From Muribaculaceae bacterium (GTDB lineage Bacteria > Bacteroidota > Bacteroidia > Bacteroidales > Muribaculaceae): a stretch of 43,384 bases of DNA. The DNA lies in assembly GCA_009775365.1 (NCBI GenBank), contig VSPM01000024.1:1-43384 (forward strand). Reading direction: 5' to 3'. Under the pieces are notes generated by a model. It had not been told where the DNA came from, ran no database searches, and saw only the letters and a program-made list of their open reading frames with translations. A program made the translations under genes and the position numbers. Shown piece by piece: positions 34,621 to 43,384 of the stretch; the first letter of the stretch is position 1; every line of letters starts with the position of its first letter.

Positions 34621-34639
34621 TTATAAGACTGATTAAAAC

Positions 34640-37444
34640 ATGGAACTCAAAAAATTAAGCATACACAATATTGCATCTATAGCCGACGCAGAAATTGATT
34701 TTAAAGGAGAGTCGCTTTCCGGAGCATCTATTTTTTTGATATGTGGCGAGACGGGTGCCGGCAAAAGCACCATTCTTGACGCAATATGCCTGGCTCTCTT
34801 TGAAAAAACACCAAGAATGTCGTCTGTCAGCAGAGAGGAAATTGCGAGTTATGATGAAAATGAAAATAAATTTTTTGCCAACGACAACGCCCAGTTGCTA
34901 AGAAGAGGTACAGGAGAGGGGTTTGCCAGATTAATATTTGTCGGGAATGACGGCAAGGAATATGAGGCAAGCTGGGAGATTCAACGAGATTACAAGAAAC
35001 CTGACAGAAAACTTCAAAAGCCGACCCGAACCCTTTGCGCTCTTGACGGAAGTTTTGAGGAAAACAACAAACGCCCTATAGAGAAAAAAATACTTGAAAT
35101 TATTGGCATGGACTATGACCAGTTCTGCAGAACTGTGATGCTCGCGCAAGGTGAGTTTACAAAATTTCTCAAAAGCACGAAAAACGACAAATCGGAAATT
35201 CTCGAAAAACTGACAGGAACTGAGATCTATTCCTCTCTCGGAAGCATGATTGCGGAACGCTATCTTGAAAAGAAAACAACCTGGGAAAACATCAATAATG
35301 AAATAAAGGCGCATCGGCTTCTTAGCGAAGACGAAAAATCTAAAATAAAAGAACAGATAGAATCTGAATCCACCATTGCAGAAGGATTAATAAAAGAGCG
35401 CGAAAAACTCCTGGCTAAATTAAATTGGATAACAGATTTCAGAAAGATGTCAGTGCGCTATGAAAATCTAAAAAGCACTTTGGCAGAGCTCGGAAATAAA
35501 ATGGAATCAGAAACATTTAAAGAAGAGAGCCGGCTTGTGTCTGATTACCGACAGGCCGCCGTTGCCATGTCTTTAACCAACGAGCAAAAGAAACTAAGAA
35601 ATCTTAATGCAAAAAAGAATCTTCTTTTCCCTGAATACAAAAAGAATTTAGAGAATGTGTTATCCTTGGAAACTGAGAAAAACAAAGAACTTTCAAGAGT
35701 TTCTGAAAGAGTGACAAAGACAGAGATGGAGTATAATAAATGTGACATGCCGTCTATCAACAGGAATCTTCAGGTTCTCGTTGACAAAGACAGCAAACTG
35801 AATGCACTCAAAACTGCATTAGTTGAACTAAATGCAAATTCAAATATAATTTCCGATCTTAACGACGATATCCAGCGACAGAATACAATTATAAAAGATT
35901 GCATTGACTCAATCGAAGCGTCATCCCTACCCATCGCTGACTTGGAGAGCGAAGTCAAGCAGCTTGCCACGCAATTAGAAAAAATGGAGATGTCGGTGTC
36001 GCAAGCCACGAAAGAGATCAGAGCCACTCTAAGTGAAGGCGACATATGTCCCGTGTGTGGGAACAAGCTCACTCAAATTATCAATGATGAAGTATTTGAA
36101 TCACTGATTTCTCCTATAAGAGAAAACAAACGGAATGCAGAAAAAAGATTAAACGACATTTTAAGCACTCGCATAGCTTCTGTAAAAAGGAAAGAAGATG
36201 CAGTAAAACGTGTGGAATCAATTTTAAAGAAAATAAAGAAAGCGGAGAAAAGCAAATTGTCGATTATAGATAAATGCCAGAAACTTGCCAAAGAGGTAAA
36301 CATCGACATTGCAGACCTGACAAAGAAGCCTGAAATTGTCGACGAGTCATCAGAATCTCTACGTCAAGAAATAAGTGCCGTGCGCGAACTGCAAAAACAA
36401 GCTGAGATAATAGGCGAACAATTGAATGCGTTTAGAAAGGAGGAGTCAGAAATCAAGAAAGCGCTTGAAGACTTATCCAAAAAACGAGAAAAATGTCAGT
36501 TGGCTATAAAAGAATGGGAAACCGAAAAAAGATTGCGCGATGAAAGAATGGAAGAAATCGAATCACAGCTCGCCAAATTCTTCGAAGAATTCAAATCAAT
36601 CACCACGGAGCGGCTGGACTATCTTGTCGACATTAAAGACACTGAAATCAATTCAATTGAAAGCAGAATCAACGCCACAACCGATGAACATAAACGAACC
36701 AAAGGTGGCATCGAAAACCTGGCAAGCCAGATAGATGAGATTTCCCGCAACAAACCTGAACTTTCGGAAGAGGAAAATGAAGATTTTCTCACTGAGAATG
36801 TAAAAAAGACAGAACTTGAAATTTCAACAAAAAATCAAGAGATAGGGAAACTGCGCCAGATTCTTGAAACCGACAATTCTGAACGCAAACTGGTGGAATC
36901 GCAATTAATAAAGGAGGTCGCCGCCCGCGAGGAAATGGATGAATGGGAAGGATTGTACCGTCTGCTCGGTGATAAAGACGGATCGCGGTTCAGAAGTGTG
37001 GCACAAAGTTTTATACTGCGCTCCCTTCTTGAAAGAGCCAACAGTTATATGTCGCATTTCACCGAACGTTACACACTGACATGCAATCCCGGCTCACTCG
37101 CCATTTTAGTGGTTGACAGTTTTAAGCCAAGCGACCCTCAGCCTGCAAGCATCCTTTCAGGAGGTGAAAGTTTCATGGCCTCGCTGTCACTGGCCCTTGC
37201 GCTCTCCAACCTTAGGTCGGCAGGCTCGGGCGTAGATATGCTTTTTATTGATGAAGGTTTCGGCACCCTGTCTCCCGAATATCTCGGCAATGTGATGGAC
37301 ACACTTGAAAAACTGCATCAGATAGGCGGCAAGAAAGTAGGATTGATAAGTCATGTGCCAGAGATGAAGGAGAGGATTCCGGTTCACATAAATGTAGTCA
37401 GAGAATCGCCGGCATTGAGCAGAATAAGCATCACACATCTATAA
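34640..37444 (+). CDS. sbcC: SbcC, SMC-like ATPase subunit of SbcCD
   Basis: A 934-residue Rad50 homologue. The N-terminal Walker A is GETGAGKST at residues 36-44. Two long coiled-coil arms (about 200-460 and 485-760) flank the zinc hook C470-P-V-C473, which joins two molecules. Near the C-terminus are the ABC signature LSGGESFMASLSLALALS and Walker B MLFIDEGFGTL (about 867-877). It uses ATP to regulate SbcD on DNA ends and hairpins. The length is a little below the E. coli protein (1048), from shorter arms. The coils are Lys/Glu-rich, as expected. Confidence 0.95.
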   Translation: MELKKLSIHNIASIADAEIDFKGESLSGASIFLICGETGAGKSTILDAICLALFEKTPRMSSVSREEIASYDENENKFFANDNAQLLRRGTGEGFARLIFVGNDGKEYEASWEIQRDYKKPDRKLQKPTRTLCALDGSFEENNKRPIEKKILEIIGMDYDQFCRTVMLAQGEFTKFLKSTKNDKSEILEKLTGTEIYSSLGSMIAERYLEKKTTWENINNEIKAHRLLSEDEKSKIKEQIESESTIAEGLIKEREKLLAKLNWITDFRKMSVRYENLKSTLAELGNKMESETFKEESRLVSDYRQAAVAMSLTNEQKKLRNLNAKKNLLFPEYKKNLENVLSLETEKNKELSRVSERVTKTEMEYNKCDMPSINRNLQVLVDKDSKLNALKTALVELNANSNIISDLNDDIQRQNTIIKDCIDSIEASSLPIADLESEVKQLATQLEKMEMSVSQATKEIRATLSEGDICPVCGNKLTQIINDEVFESLISPIRENKRNAEKRLNDILSTRIASVKRKEDAVKRVESILKKIKKAEKSKLSIIDKCQKLAKEVNIDIADLTKKPEIVDESSESLRQEISAVRELQKQAEIIGEQLNAFRKEESEIKKALEDLSKKREKCQLAIKEWETEKRLRDERMEEIESQLAKFFEEFKSITTERLDYLVDIKDTEINSIESRINATTDEHKRTKGGIENLASQIDEISRNKPELSEEENEDFLTENVKKTELEISTKNQEIGKLRQILETDNSERKLVESQLIKEVAAREEMDEWEGLYRLLGDKDGSRFRSVAQSFILRSLLERANSYMSHFTERYTLTCNPGSLAILVVDSFKPSDPQPASILSGGESFMASLSLALALSNLRSAGSGVDMLFIDEGFGTLSPEYLGNVMDTLEKLHQIGGKKVGLISHVPEMKERIPVHINVVRESPALSRISITHL

Positions 37445-37547
37445 CATTCCATAAGATAATCATGCAGACATAAGCCTCAGTCACTAAATTATTACAAATA
37501 ATCTTAATTGTCCATATGTTTATGACCCGACAAATGAAATAATTGAT

Positions 37548-37555
37548 TACCTTTG
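37548..37555 (+). promoter_or_regulatory. -7 element of the RND efflux operon
   Basis: TACCTTTG matches the consensus -7 box and lies 26 bases before the adaptor ATG at 37582. The best upstream TTTA is at a longer distance (25 bases), so the -33 element is uncertain. Confidence 0.45.
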
Positions 37556-37581
37556 TCAGTTTAAATTATCAGTTCTACATA

Positions 37582-38769
37582 ATGAAGAGAAAAATCCTGT
37601 TTATCATTTTAGCGATACTCGTTGCATCGTCAGTAGCATTATATTTCATATTCAGAACCAAGCCCCAGATTCAAATGCTTCCAACAGTAGAAGTAGAAGA
37701 GATAACTACGGAAGACATCAATATCTACGGAGAATACGTTGGAAGAATCCGAGCGCAGCAATTTGTGGAAATTCATGCCCGAGTGGAAGGATATCTTGAA
37801 AGCATGACTTTCAAAGAGGGTTCATTCATCAATAAAGGGCAGACATTGTTTATTATCGACCCGAGATTATACAAAGCACATGTAGACAAAGCGCGCGCCC
37901 AGCTCAATAAGTCCAAGGCTCAGGCCAAAAAGGCAGAGCGCGACCTCAACCGCATTCGTCCACTTTTCGAACAAAACGCCGCATCTCAGCTCGACCTCGA
38001 TAATGCAATAGCAGCTTATGAGACAGCCGTAGCGGAAGAAGCAGTGAGCGAAGCCGATCTCACACAGGCAGAAATGACATTAGGCTACACTAAGGTGACA
38101 TCACCAATTTCCGGTTATATATCAGAAAGAGTGGCCGACATTGGAACTCTCGTGGGCCCGTCAGCCGGTAAATCTCTTCTGGCTACAGTTGTGAAAAGTG
38201 ACACCGTGAGAGTAGACTTTTCTATGACAGCACTTGATTATCTCAACAGCAAGGAGCGCAACGTCAATCTCGGGGCTCACGATCCGTCAAGGAAATGGGA
38301 TTCATACGTGACAATCACATTGGCCGACGGCACCATATATCCACACAAAGGGATAGTGGATTTCGCCGACCCTAAAGTTGATCCGAAGACCGGCACATTC
38401 TCTGTGAGGGCAGAGATGGCAAACCCCGACCACAGGCTTCTGCCCGGAGAGTTTACTAAAGTAAAAGTGCTTCTCGATGTCAGAGAACAAGCAATCACCG
38501 TGCCCATTAAAGCAATGGTGATCGAGAAAGGTGGAGCTTATGTATTCGTCATGAGGCCCGACAGCATCGTTGAAAAACGTTTCATAGAGATCGGCCCGGA
38601 AATTGACAATAAGATTGTGGTGGAACGCGGTCTTGCAAAAGGGGAGTGCATCGTGACAGAAGGCTATCACAAACTCAACCACGGAATGAAGGTAATTCCG
38701 ACAAAAGCAGACGCAGAAGAGAGCAAATCAGCAAAGAAAGAAGAGCAGAAAGGAGACAGCAATGAATAA
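37582..38769 (+). CDS. RND efflux periplasmic adaptor (MFP/HlyD family)
   Basis: A 395-residue membrane fusion protein. One N-terminal anchor helix (about 4-24) has no lipobox Cys. The lipoyl-like half-motif VEIHARVEGYLESMTFKEGSFINKGQTLFIID is followed by an alpha-hairpin rich in Ala/Lys/Glu (about 100-165), the second half-motif with TKVTSPISGYISERVADIG, and beta-barrel and membrane-proximal domains. It links the inner membrane pump to the outer membrane channel. The ATG at 37582 is preferred over a TTG at 37543. The C-terminal tail is highly charged (ESKSAKKEEQKGD). Its last 8 bases overlap the pump gene. Confidence 0.93.
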   Translation: MKRKILFIILAILVASSVALYFIFRTKPQIQMLPTVEVEEITTEDINIYGEYVGRIRAQQFVEIHARVEGYLESMTFKEGSFINKGQTLFIIDPRLYKAHVDKARAQLNKSKAQAKKAERDLNRIRPLFEQNAASQLDLDNAIAAYETAVAEEAVSEADLTQAEMTLGYTKVTSPISGYISERVADIGTLVGPSAGKSLLATVVKSDTVRVDFSMTALDYLNSKERNVNLGAHDPSRKWDSYVTITLADGTIYPHKGIVDFADPKVDPKTGTFSVRAEMANPDHRLLPGEFTKVKVLLDVREQAITVPIKAMVIEKGGAYVFVMRPDSIVEKRFIEIGPEIDNKIVVERGLAKGECIVTEGYHKLNHGMKVIPTKADAEESKSAKKEEQKGDSNE

Positions 38770-41700
38770 GAATTTCTTTCTTGACCATCCTGTATTCTCA
38801 ATCGTGATTTCGATTGTGATTCTTATCGTAGGCACTATCGGGCTTATACTCCTCCCGATAGACCAATATCCCGACATTGTGCCTCCGGTTGTGAAAGTTA
38901 CCGCATCTTATCCAGGCGCAGACGCGCAGACAGTAACCCAGGCGGTTGCCACCCCTATAGAACAGGAGCTTAACGGAACACCAGGAATGATCTATATGTC
39001 GTCGGCAAGTTCCAATTCAGGAGGATTCTCCGCACTGGTCACTTTTGAAACAGGCACAGACCCCGAACTTGCTGCCGTCGACATCCAGAACAGAGTGAAA
39101 AAAGCGGAATCACGCTTGCCGGCGGAAGTGGTTCAAAACGGAATTTCTGTCACGAAAGAAACTGTGAGCCGCCTCATGACCATAACCATAGTTTCTGACG
39201 ACCCCAAATTCGACGAGGTTTATCTCAGCAATTACACAACACTTAATGTCGTAGACCCTCTGCGGCGTATTCCTGGCGTGGGAAGTGTCAGTTCAGTAGG
39301 CAGCCGATATTATGCAATGCAGATATGGGTGTCTCCCGACAAACTTGCCAACATGGGGCTCACAGTGCAAGACATACAGAATGCCCTCAAAGACCAGAAT
39401 AGAGAATCCGCTGCCGGCACATTAGGGCAGGCCCCTGCCAACGACATCGACATTACGATGCCGATTATAGCGAGAGGACGACTCTCTTCAGTGACAGAAT
39501 TTGAAGACATCGTGCTCAGGGCAGGCGCAAACGGCTCTATCATAAGGCTCCGCGATGTTGCAAGAGTTTCGCTAGAGGCGTCAAGCTATGCCACCGAAAG
39601 CGGCATTAACGGCGGCTCTGCCGCCGTGCTCAACATATTCATGCTCCCTGGAGAGAATGCCATCGATGTGGCAAAAAAAGTGAAAGCCGAAATGGAGAAA
39701 ATTTCTAATAATTTTCCGGAGGGAATCACATGCAGCATACCGTTTGATATGTCTACATATATCTCTGAATCCATCCATCATGTGTATCGCACTTTTTTTG
39801 AAGCCCTGTTTCTGGTGATCTTAGTCGTGCTTTTGTCTCTACAGAACTGGAGGTCAACAATCATACCTATAATGGCTGTGCCTATATCACTCATAGGCAC
39901 TTTCGGTGTAATGCTTGTTTTCGGCTTTTCATTAAATATGCTGACTTTGCTTGGATTGATTCTTGCAATAGGTATAGTTGTAGACGATGCTATAGTTGTG
40001 GTTGAAAATGTAGACCGAATAATGAAATCAGAGAATCTACCGCCTAAAGAGGCCACGGCCAAAGCCATGACAAATCTGGGGAGCGCGCTGATAGCCATGT
40101 CGCTTGTGTTGTGTGCCGTGTTCGTGCCGGTGAGTTTTCTGCCCGGCATCACCGGCCAGCTATATAGGCAGTTCACAATCACAATTGCAGTGTCAGTCAT
40201 AATTTCTACAGTGGTGGCTCTCACGCTGTCGCCGGTGATGTGCTCAATGATTCTCAGGCAAGAAGAGAAGAAGAAAAAGGCTAAAATATTCATACAGATA
40301 AATAACTGGCTTAACAAAGGGAACTTATTCTACGGCAAAGCTATCAGGGGTGCCATCGGGAAACCGAAACTGATGTGGTGCATACTCGGGTCGGCAATTA
40401 TTCTGATTGTTGTCTGTAATTATTTTTTGCCCAAGAGTTTCATGACACAAGAAGATCAGGGATATTTCACCATCGAACTTGAACTTCCGGAAGGGGCAAC
40501 CGTAGAGAGAAGCCGTGAAATAACCGAAAGGGCATTAGCCTTTCTGTTGAAAGACCCTGATGTGGAAGATGTGCTTAACGTGACCGGATCATCACCGCGA
40601 GTTGGCACTAACCAGGCGCACACAACTCTAACAGTAATCCTGAAACCATGGGAAGAGCGTGAAACTGATGACATCAATGAGGTCAGAGAACGTATCCGCG
40701 CATCACTTGCAGGGTATCCGGAAAGCAATGTCTATATATTCACACCGTCGGTGATCCCCGGGCTTGGCTCGTCAGGCGGATTCGAGATGGTGCTCGAAGC
40801 AAGGAGTGACGCAACATATGCCCAGCTGCAAAGCGCAGTCGACACTCTTAAAAAATATGCCGAATCATCTCCTGAAATATCAGACCTTTCCACTTCAATG
40901 CAGGCTGACATTCCACAACTATATTTTAATGTAGACCGCGACAGGGCAAAAATGCAAGGCATCCCTGTGTCTGACGTATTCTCTACCATGAAGGCGTTCA
41001 CAGGGTCTATTTATGTAAACGACTTCAATCTGTTCAACCGCATATACAGGGTCTATATCCAGGCCGACGCACCATATAGGTCGAATCGCAACAATCTCAA
41101 TCTGTTTTTTGTGCGTGGCTCAAACGGAGCGATGGTGCCAATATCTTCTCTTGGGTCCTCGCGCTATACCACAGGCCCCGGCACAATATCACGTTTCAAT
41201 ATGTTTAATTCCGCCACAATTTCCGGCCAAGCGGGAAGCGGCTACAGCACAGGACAGGCCATGGACAGGCTTTATGAAATAGTCAAGACTCATCTCCCAG
41301 ATAATATTGGAGTGGAGTGGAGCGGGCTCTCTTATCAGGAAAAACATGAAAGCGGAAGCACAGCCCTTGTCTTAGGGCTTGCATTTCTATTCGTGTTTCT
41401 TGTGCTTGCCGCGCTCTATGAAAGCTGGACAGTGCCATTGGCAGTGATTCTTTCCTTGCCCGTTGCCGGAGTAGGCGCCTATCTCGGAATCTGGATATGC
41501 GGACTGGAAAACAATATATACTTTCAAATCGGTCTTGTGATGCTTGTCGGTCTTGTTGCCAAGAACGCAATTCTCATTGTGGAATTTGCAAAAGAAGAAG
41601 CAGACAAAGGAATGGACGCAGATGAAGCGGCCTTGAAGGCGGCAAGCATGAGGTTTCGCCCAATAGTAATGACTTCGCTTGCTTTCATGCTCGGCCTTAT

Positions 41701-41899
41701 ACCGCTTATTATTGCTTCGGGCCCCGGGTCTGCCGCTCGAAAAGACATCGGCACAGGAGTGTTTTTCGGAATGCTTGTCGCAATTACAGTAGGCATTGTA
41801 TTTGTTCCATTCTTCTTTGTTATGATAGACCGTGCCACTAAAACAATTAAATCCTCTGTTTCATCTAAAAAAAATGCACTCGATGAAAAGAATCATTAA
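38762..41899 (+). CDS. RND multidrug efflux pump, AcrB/HAE1 type
   Basis: A 1045-residue inner membrane pump of the hydrophobe/amphiphile efflux-1 family. It has 12 helices with two large periplasmic loops (about 30-330 and 560-860). Helix 4 contains GIVVDDAIVVVENV with the proton-relay pair D408/D409, and helix 10 contains VGLVAKNAILIVEFA with K934, the counterparts of D407, D408 and K940 of AcrB. The start NKNFFLDHPVFSIVISIVIL is typical. It exports drugs, bile acids or similar amphiphiles using the proton gradient; the actual range is unknown. Overlaps with both neighbouring genes show a coupled operon. No regulator gene lies beside it. Confidence 0.95.
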   Translation: MNKNFFLDHPVFSIVISIVILIVGTIGLILLPIDQYPDIVPPVVKVTASYPGADAQTVTQAVATPIEQELNGTPGMIYMSSASSNSGGFSALVTFETGTDPELAAVDIQNRVKKAESRLPAEVVQNGISVTKETVSRLMTITIVSDDPKFDEVYLSNYTTLNVVDPLRRIPGVGSVSSVGSRYYAMQIWVSPDKLANMGLTVQDIQNALKDQNRESAAGTLGQAPANDIDITMPIIARGRLSSVTEFEDIVLRAGANGSIIRLRDVARVSLEASSYATESGINGGSAAVLNIFMLPGENAIDVAKKVKAEMEKISNNFPEGITCSIPFDMSTYISESIHHVYRTFFEALFLVILVVLLSLQNWRSTIIPIMAVPISLIGTFGVMLVFGFSLNMLTLLGLILAIGIVVDDAIVVVENVDRIMKSENLPPKEATAKAMTNLGSALIAMSLVLCAVFVPVSFLPGITGQLYRQFTITIAVSVIISTVVALTLSPVMCSMILRQEEKKKKAKIFIQINNWLNKGNLFYGKAIRGAIGKPKLMWCILGSAIILIVVCNYFLPKSFMTQEDQGYFTIELELPEGATVERSREITERALAFLLKDPDVEDVLNVTGSSPRVGTNQAHTTLTVILKPWEERETDDINEVRERIRASLAGYPESNVYIFTPSVIPGLGSSGGFEMVLEARSDATYAQLQSAVDTLKKYAESSPEISDLSTSMQADIPQLYFNVDRDRAKMQGIPVSDVFSTMKAFTGSIYVNDFNLFNRIYRVYIQADAPYRSNRNNLNLFFVRGSNGAMVPISSLGSSRYTTGPGTISRFNMFNSATISGQAGSGYSTGQAMDRLYEIVKTHLPDNIGVEWSGLSYQEKHESGSTALVLGLAFLFVFLVLAALYESWTVPLAVILSLPVAGVGAYLGIWICGLENNIYFQIGLVMLVGLVAKNAILIVEFAKEEADKGMDADEAALKAASMRFRPIVMTSLAFMLGLIPLIIASGPGSAARKDIGTGVFFGMLVAITVGIVFVPFFFVMIDRATKTIKSSVSSKKNALDEKNH

Positions 41900-43271
41900 A
41901 CTCGCCGCACTGCCTTTGGTTCTATGCGGATGCGGAGGCGTGAAAAATCTTCAAAAGTCGGATATAGCAATGCCTGCCTCATATTCGGAGCTCATGTCAG
42001 CACCTGACGACACTTTAAGCATAGCCGACATCAGATGGTATGAATTCTACAGCGACACCACTCTCTGCAATCTTATTGAGCGCGCTCTTGAAAACAATAA
42101 AGATTTTCTCAAGGCAGCATCACGAGTGGAAGAGGCGAGGGCATTATACGGCATAGACAAGGCAAGATGGTATCCGGATATTACCGGAATCGTGAGCGGC
42201 GACAATGAAACCACAGACTACAATGGGGCAGGGGTGAAGTCCGGGCAGGAATATTCTCTTAAGCTATCTCTTAACTGGGAAGTGAATCTGTGGGGCGCTG
42301 TTTCATGGGCAAAGCGTAAAGGGATGTCAAATTATCTGGCAACGGTAGAAGAGATGCGTGCCATGCAGATGAGCCTTGTGGCCGAACTTGCAGAGGCATA
42401 CTTTCGTCTTGTGGCTTTAGACAATGAACTGATCATCGTTAACGAAACATTACGCACAAGAAGCGAGGCTCTTGAGCAGGCAAGGCTGCGCTTTGAAGGG
42501 GGACTGACACCGGAAACGGTATATCAGCAGGCAGTGGTGGAGTATGCCACAACGGCATCGCTCATTCCGAATCTCGAACGTGAATTTAATGTCGCCCGCA
42601 ATGCAATCACACTTCTAATGGGGGAGTTTCCTAAAGAGGACTTGCAACGGGGAGCATTATACATCAATGTCATGCTCCCGGAAAAAGTGCCTTCCGGAAT
42701 ACCGTCGAGCCTTCTTCAGCGTCGCCCCGACATAAGGGCGGCCGAGCAAAGAATGGCTTCTGCCATGGCTAATGTCGGGCTCACTTATGCAAACAGATTC
42801 CCTAATTTCAAGATAAATCTAACAGGGGGGTTTGAGAACGAGCAACTGACAGATTTTCTAAAATCTCCTTATTCATATGTGATAGGGAGCATTGCAGGCA
42901 CCATATTTGACTTCGGGAAAAAGAAAAAACAATATGAAGCGGCTATAGCCGAATATGACCAGGCACGCTACACATATGAGCAAACAGTGATTGAAGCGTT
43001 CACCGAAGTGAATAATGCTCTTACCGCCTATCAGAAATACCAGGAAACGTATGGGCTAAAACTTTCGCTACGCGAGGCTGCTTTGAAATATGTCAACCTT
43101 GCGCATCTCCAATACAGGGCCGGCTCATTGAATTATCTTGATGTGCTCGATGCGCAGCGCAAATACTTCGATGCACAGATAAGCCTCAGCAACGCGCTTC
43201 GCGATGAATATATCGCACTCGTAAACCTCTACAAAGCACTCGGCGGCGGCTGGCAACTCCCTTCAATATAA
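41883..43271 (+). CDS. Outer membrane efflux factor (TolC/OprM-type lipoprotein)
   Basis: A 462-residue outer membrane channel of the NodT/OprM group. The signal MKRIIKLAALPLVLCGC puts the lipid anchor on C17. Two repeats of the OEP domain are visible: the first around DTTLCNLIERALENNKDFLK, and the second around PDIRAAEQRMASAMANVG and the last part with LQYRAGSLNYLDVLDAQRKYF. It forms the trimeric exit duct for the pump. An open frame extends upstream to 41832, but the ATG at 41883, inside the end of the pump gene with a 17-base overlap, gives a normal lipoprotein signal. A terminator follows 5 bases after the stop. Confidence 0.93.
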   Translation: MKRIIKLAALPLVLCGCGGVKNLQKSDIAMPASYSELMSAPDDTLSIADIRWYEFYSDTTLCNLIERALENNKDFLKAASRVEEARALYGIDKARWYPDITGIVSGDNETTDYNGAGVKSGQEYSLKLSLNWEVNLWGAVSWAKRKGMSNYLATVEEMRAMQMSLVAELAEAYFRLVALDNELIIVNETLRTRSEALEQARLRFEGGLTPETVYQQAVVEYATTASLIPNLEREFNVARNAITLLMGEFPKEDLQRGALYINVMLPEKVPSGIPSSLLQRRPDIRAAEQRMASAMANVGLTYANRFPNFKINLTGGFENEQLTDFLKSPYSYVIGSIAGTIFDFGKKKKQYEAAIAEYDQARYTYEQTVIEAFTEVNNALTAYQKYQETYGLKLSLREAALKYVNLAHLQYRAGSLNYLDVLDAQRKYFDAQISLSNALRDEYIALVNLYKALGGGWQLPSI

Positions 43272-43276
43272 CCTAC

Positions 43277-43311
43277 AAAAAAAGAGCAGTAATTTTTACT
43301 GCTCTTTTTTT
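43277..43311. terminator. Bidirectional terminator shared by efflux operon and tRNA-Leu
   Basis: A perfect 16-bp stem (43277-43292 with 43296-43311) with a 3-base loop has an A run at its left foot and a T run at its right foot, so it works on either strand. It ends one base before the tRNA 3' end at 43313. Confidence 0.88.
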
Positions 43312-43312
43312 G

Positions 43313-43384
43313 TGTCCAAGATGAGACTCGAACTCACACAGCCTACCGGCCACTACCCCCTCAAAGTAGCGCGTCTACCAATTC
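43313..43384 (-). tRNA. tRNA-Leu (anticodon GAG), 5' end cut by window edge
   Basis: On the minus strand the sequence shows a Leu-type tRNA: the D-arm remnant AATTGGTAGACGCG, a 5-bp anticodon stem (CTACT/GGTAG) with loop TTGAGGG and anticodon GAG at 43362-43360, a long variable arm (GCC GGTA GGC), the T arm with TTCGAGT, and the acceptor 3' strand CTTGGAC plus discriminator A at 43313. The long variable arm and anticodon fix it as tRNA-Leu reading CUC/CUU. CCA is not encoded. About 14 bases of the 5' part lie beyond the window. Confidence 0.93.

Noticed and set aside
1..43384. CRISPR arrays, prophage or conjugative modules
   Set aside because: No direct-repeat array, integrase, phage structural gene or transfer gene was seen; the only mobile sequence is the IS fragment at the left edge.

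Overview
The window looks like chromosomal DNA of a gut-type Bacteroidales bacterium; Muribaculaceae is my best guess, but I cannot fix the family from sequence alone. The reasons are the Bacteroidota promoter pattern (TTTG, about 19-21 bases, then TAnnTTTG) upstream of several genes, the general lack of Shine-Dalgarno sites, a TamL-type lipoprotein/barrel fusion, a GH35 beta-galactosidase, and lipoprotein signals typical of the phylum.

Layout. Positions 1-1320 are a worn accessory edge: the 5' end of an IS982-type transposase, an intact ArsR-family regulator, and a chimeric pseudogene in which an ArsF-like thioredoxin-fold lipoprotein is fused to the tail of a permease. Next come a metallo-beta-lactamase-fold hydrolase (1457-2287) and a minus-strand acyl-ACP thioesterase/Fur-family pair (2332-3655). 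A TamL-type outer membrane assembly protein (to 6188) is followed by a HAD phosphatase. Positions 6924-13901 hold a tight four-gene minus-strand operon: exported amidase-like protein, GT2 glycosyltransferase, HIT-like DUF4922 protein and AmpG-like transporter. I read it as a possible murein-fragment processing and uptake locus. A small membrane protein, class I fumarase and exported GH35 beta-galactosidase follow, then two unrecognised AT-rich lipoproteins (18990-20171), HtpG and a LolC/E-like permease on the minus strand.

Positions 23831-29806 are a complete glycine cleavage operon, gcvT-gcvH-gcvPA-gcvPB-lpd, with a strong promoter, a structured leader, an internal hairpin between gcvH and gcvPA, and a terminator. 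A minus-strand group follows: ion channel-like protein, urea transporter and MFS transporter (33217 to 29881). After it come the DNA-repair pair sbcD-sbcC and a tripartite RND efflux operon (adaptor, pump, outer membrane factor) with overlapping genes. The window ends in a tRNA-Leu(GAG) cut by the right edge, which shares a bidirectional terminator with the efflux operon.

Most genes are core functions. The points that deserve a second look are the amidase/GT2/DUF4922/AmpG operon with its very basic and very acidic segments, the channel with a non-canonical pore filter beside a urea transporter, the decayed ArsF-permease fusion, and the RNA structures in the gcv operon.
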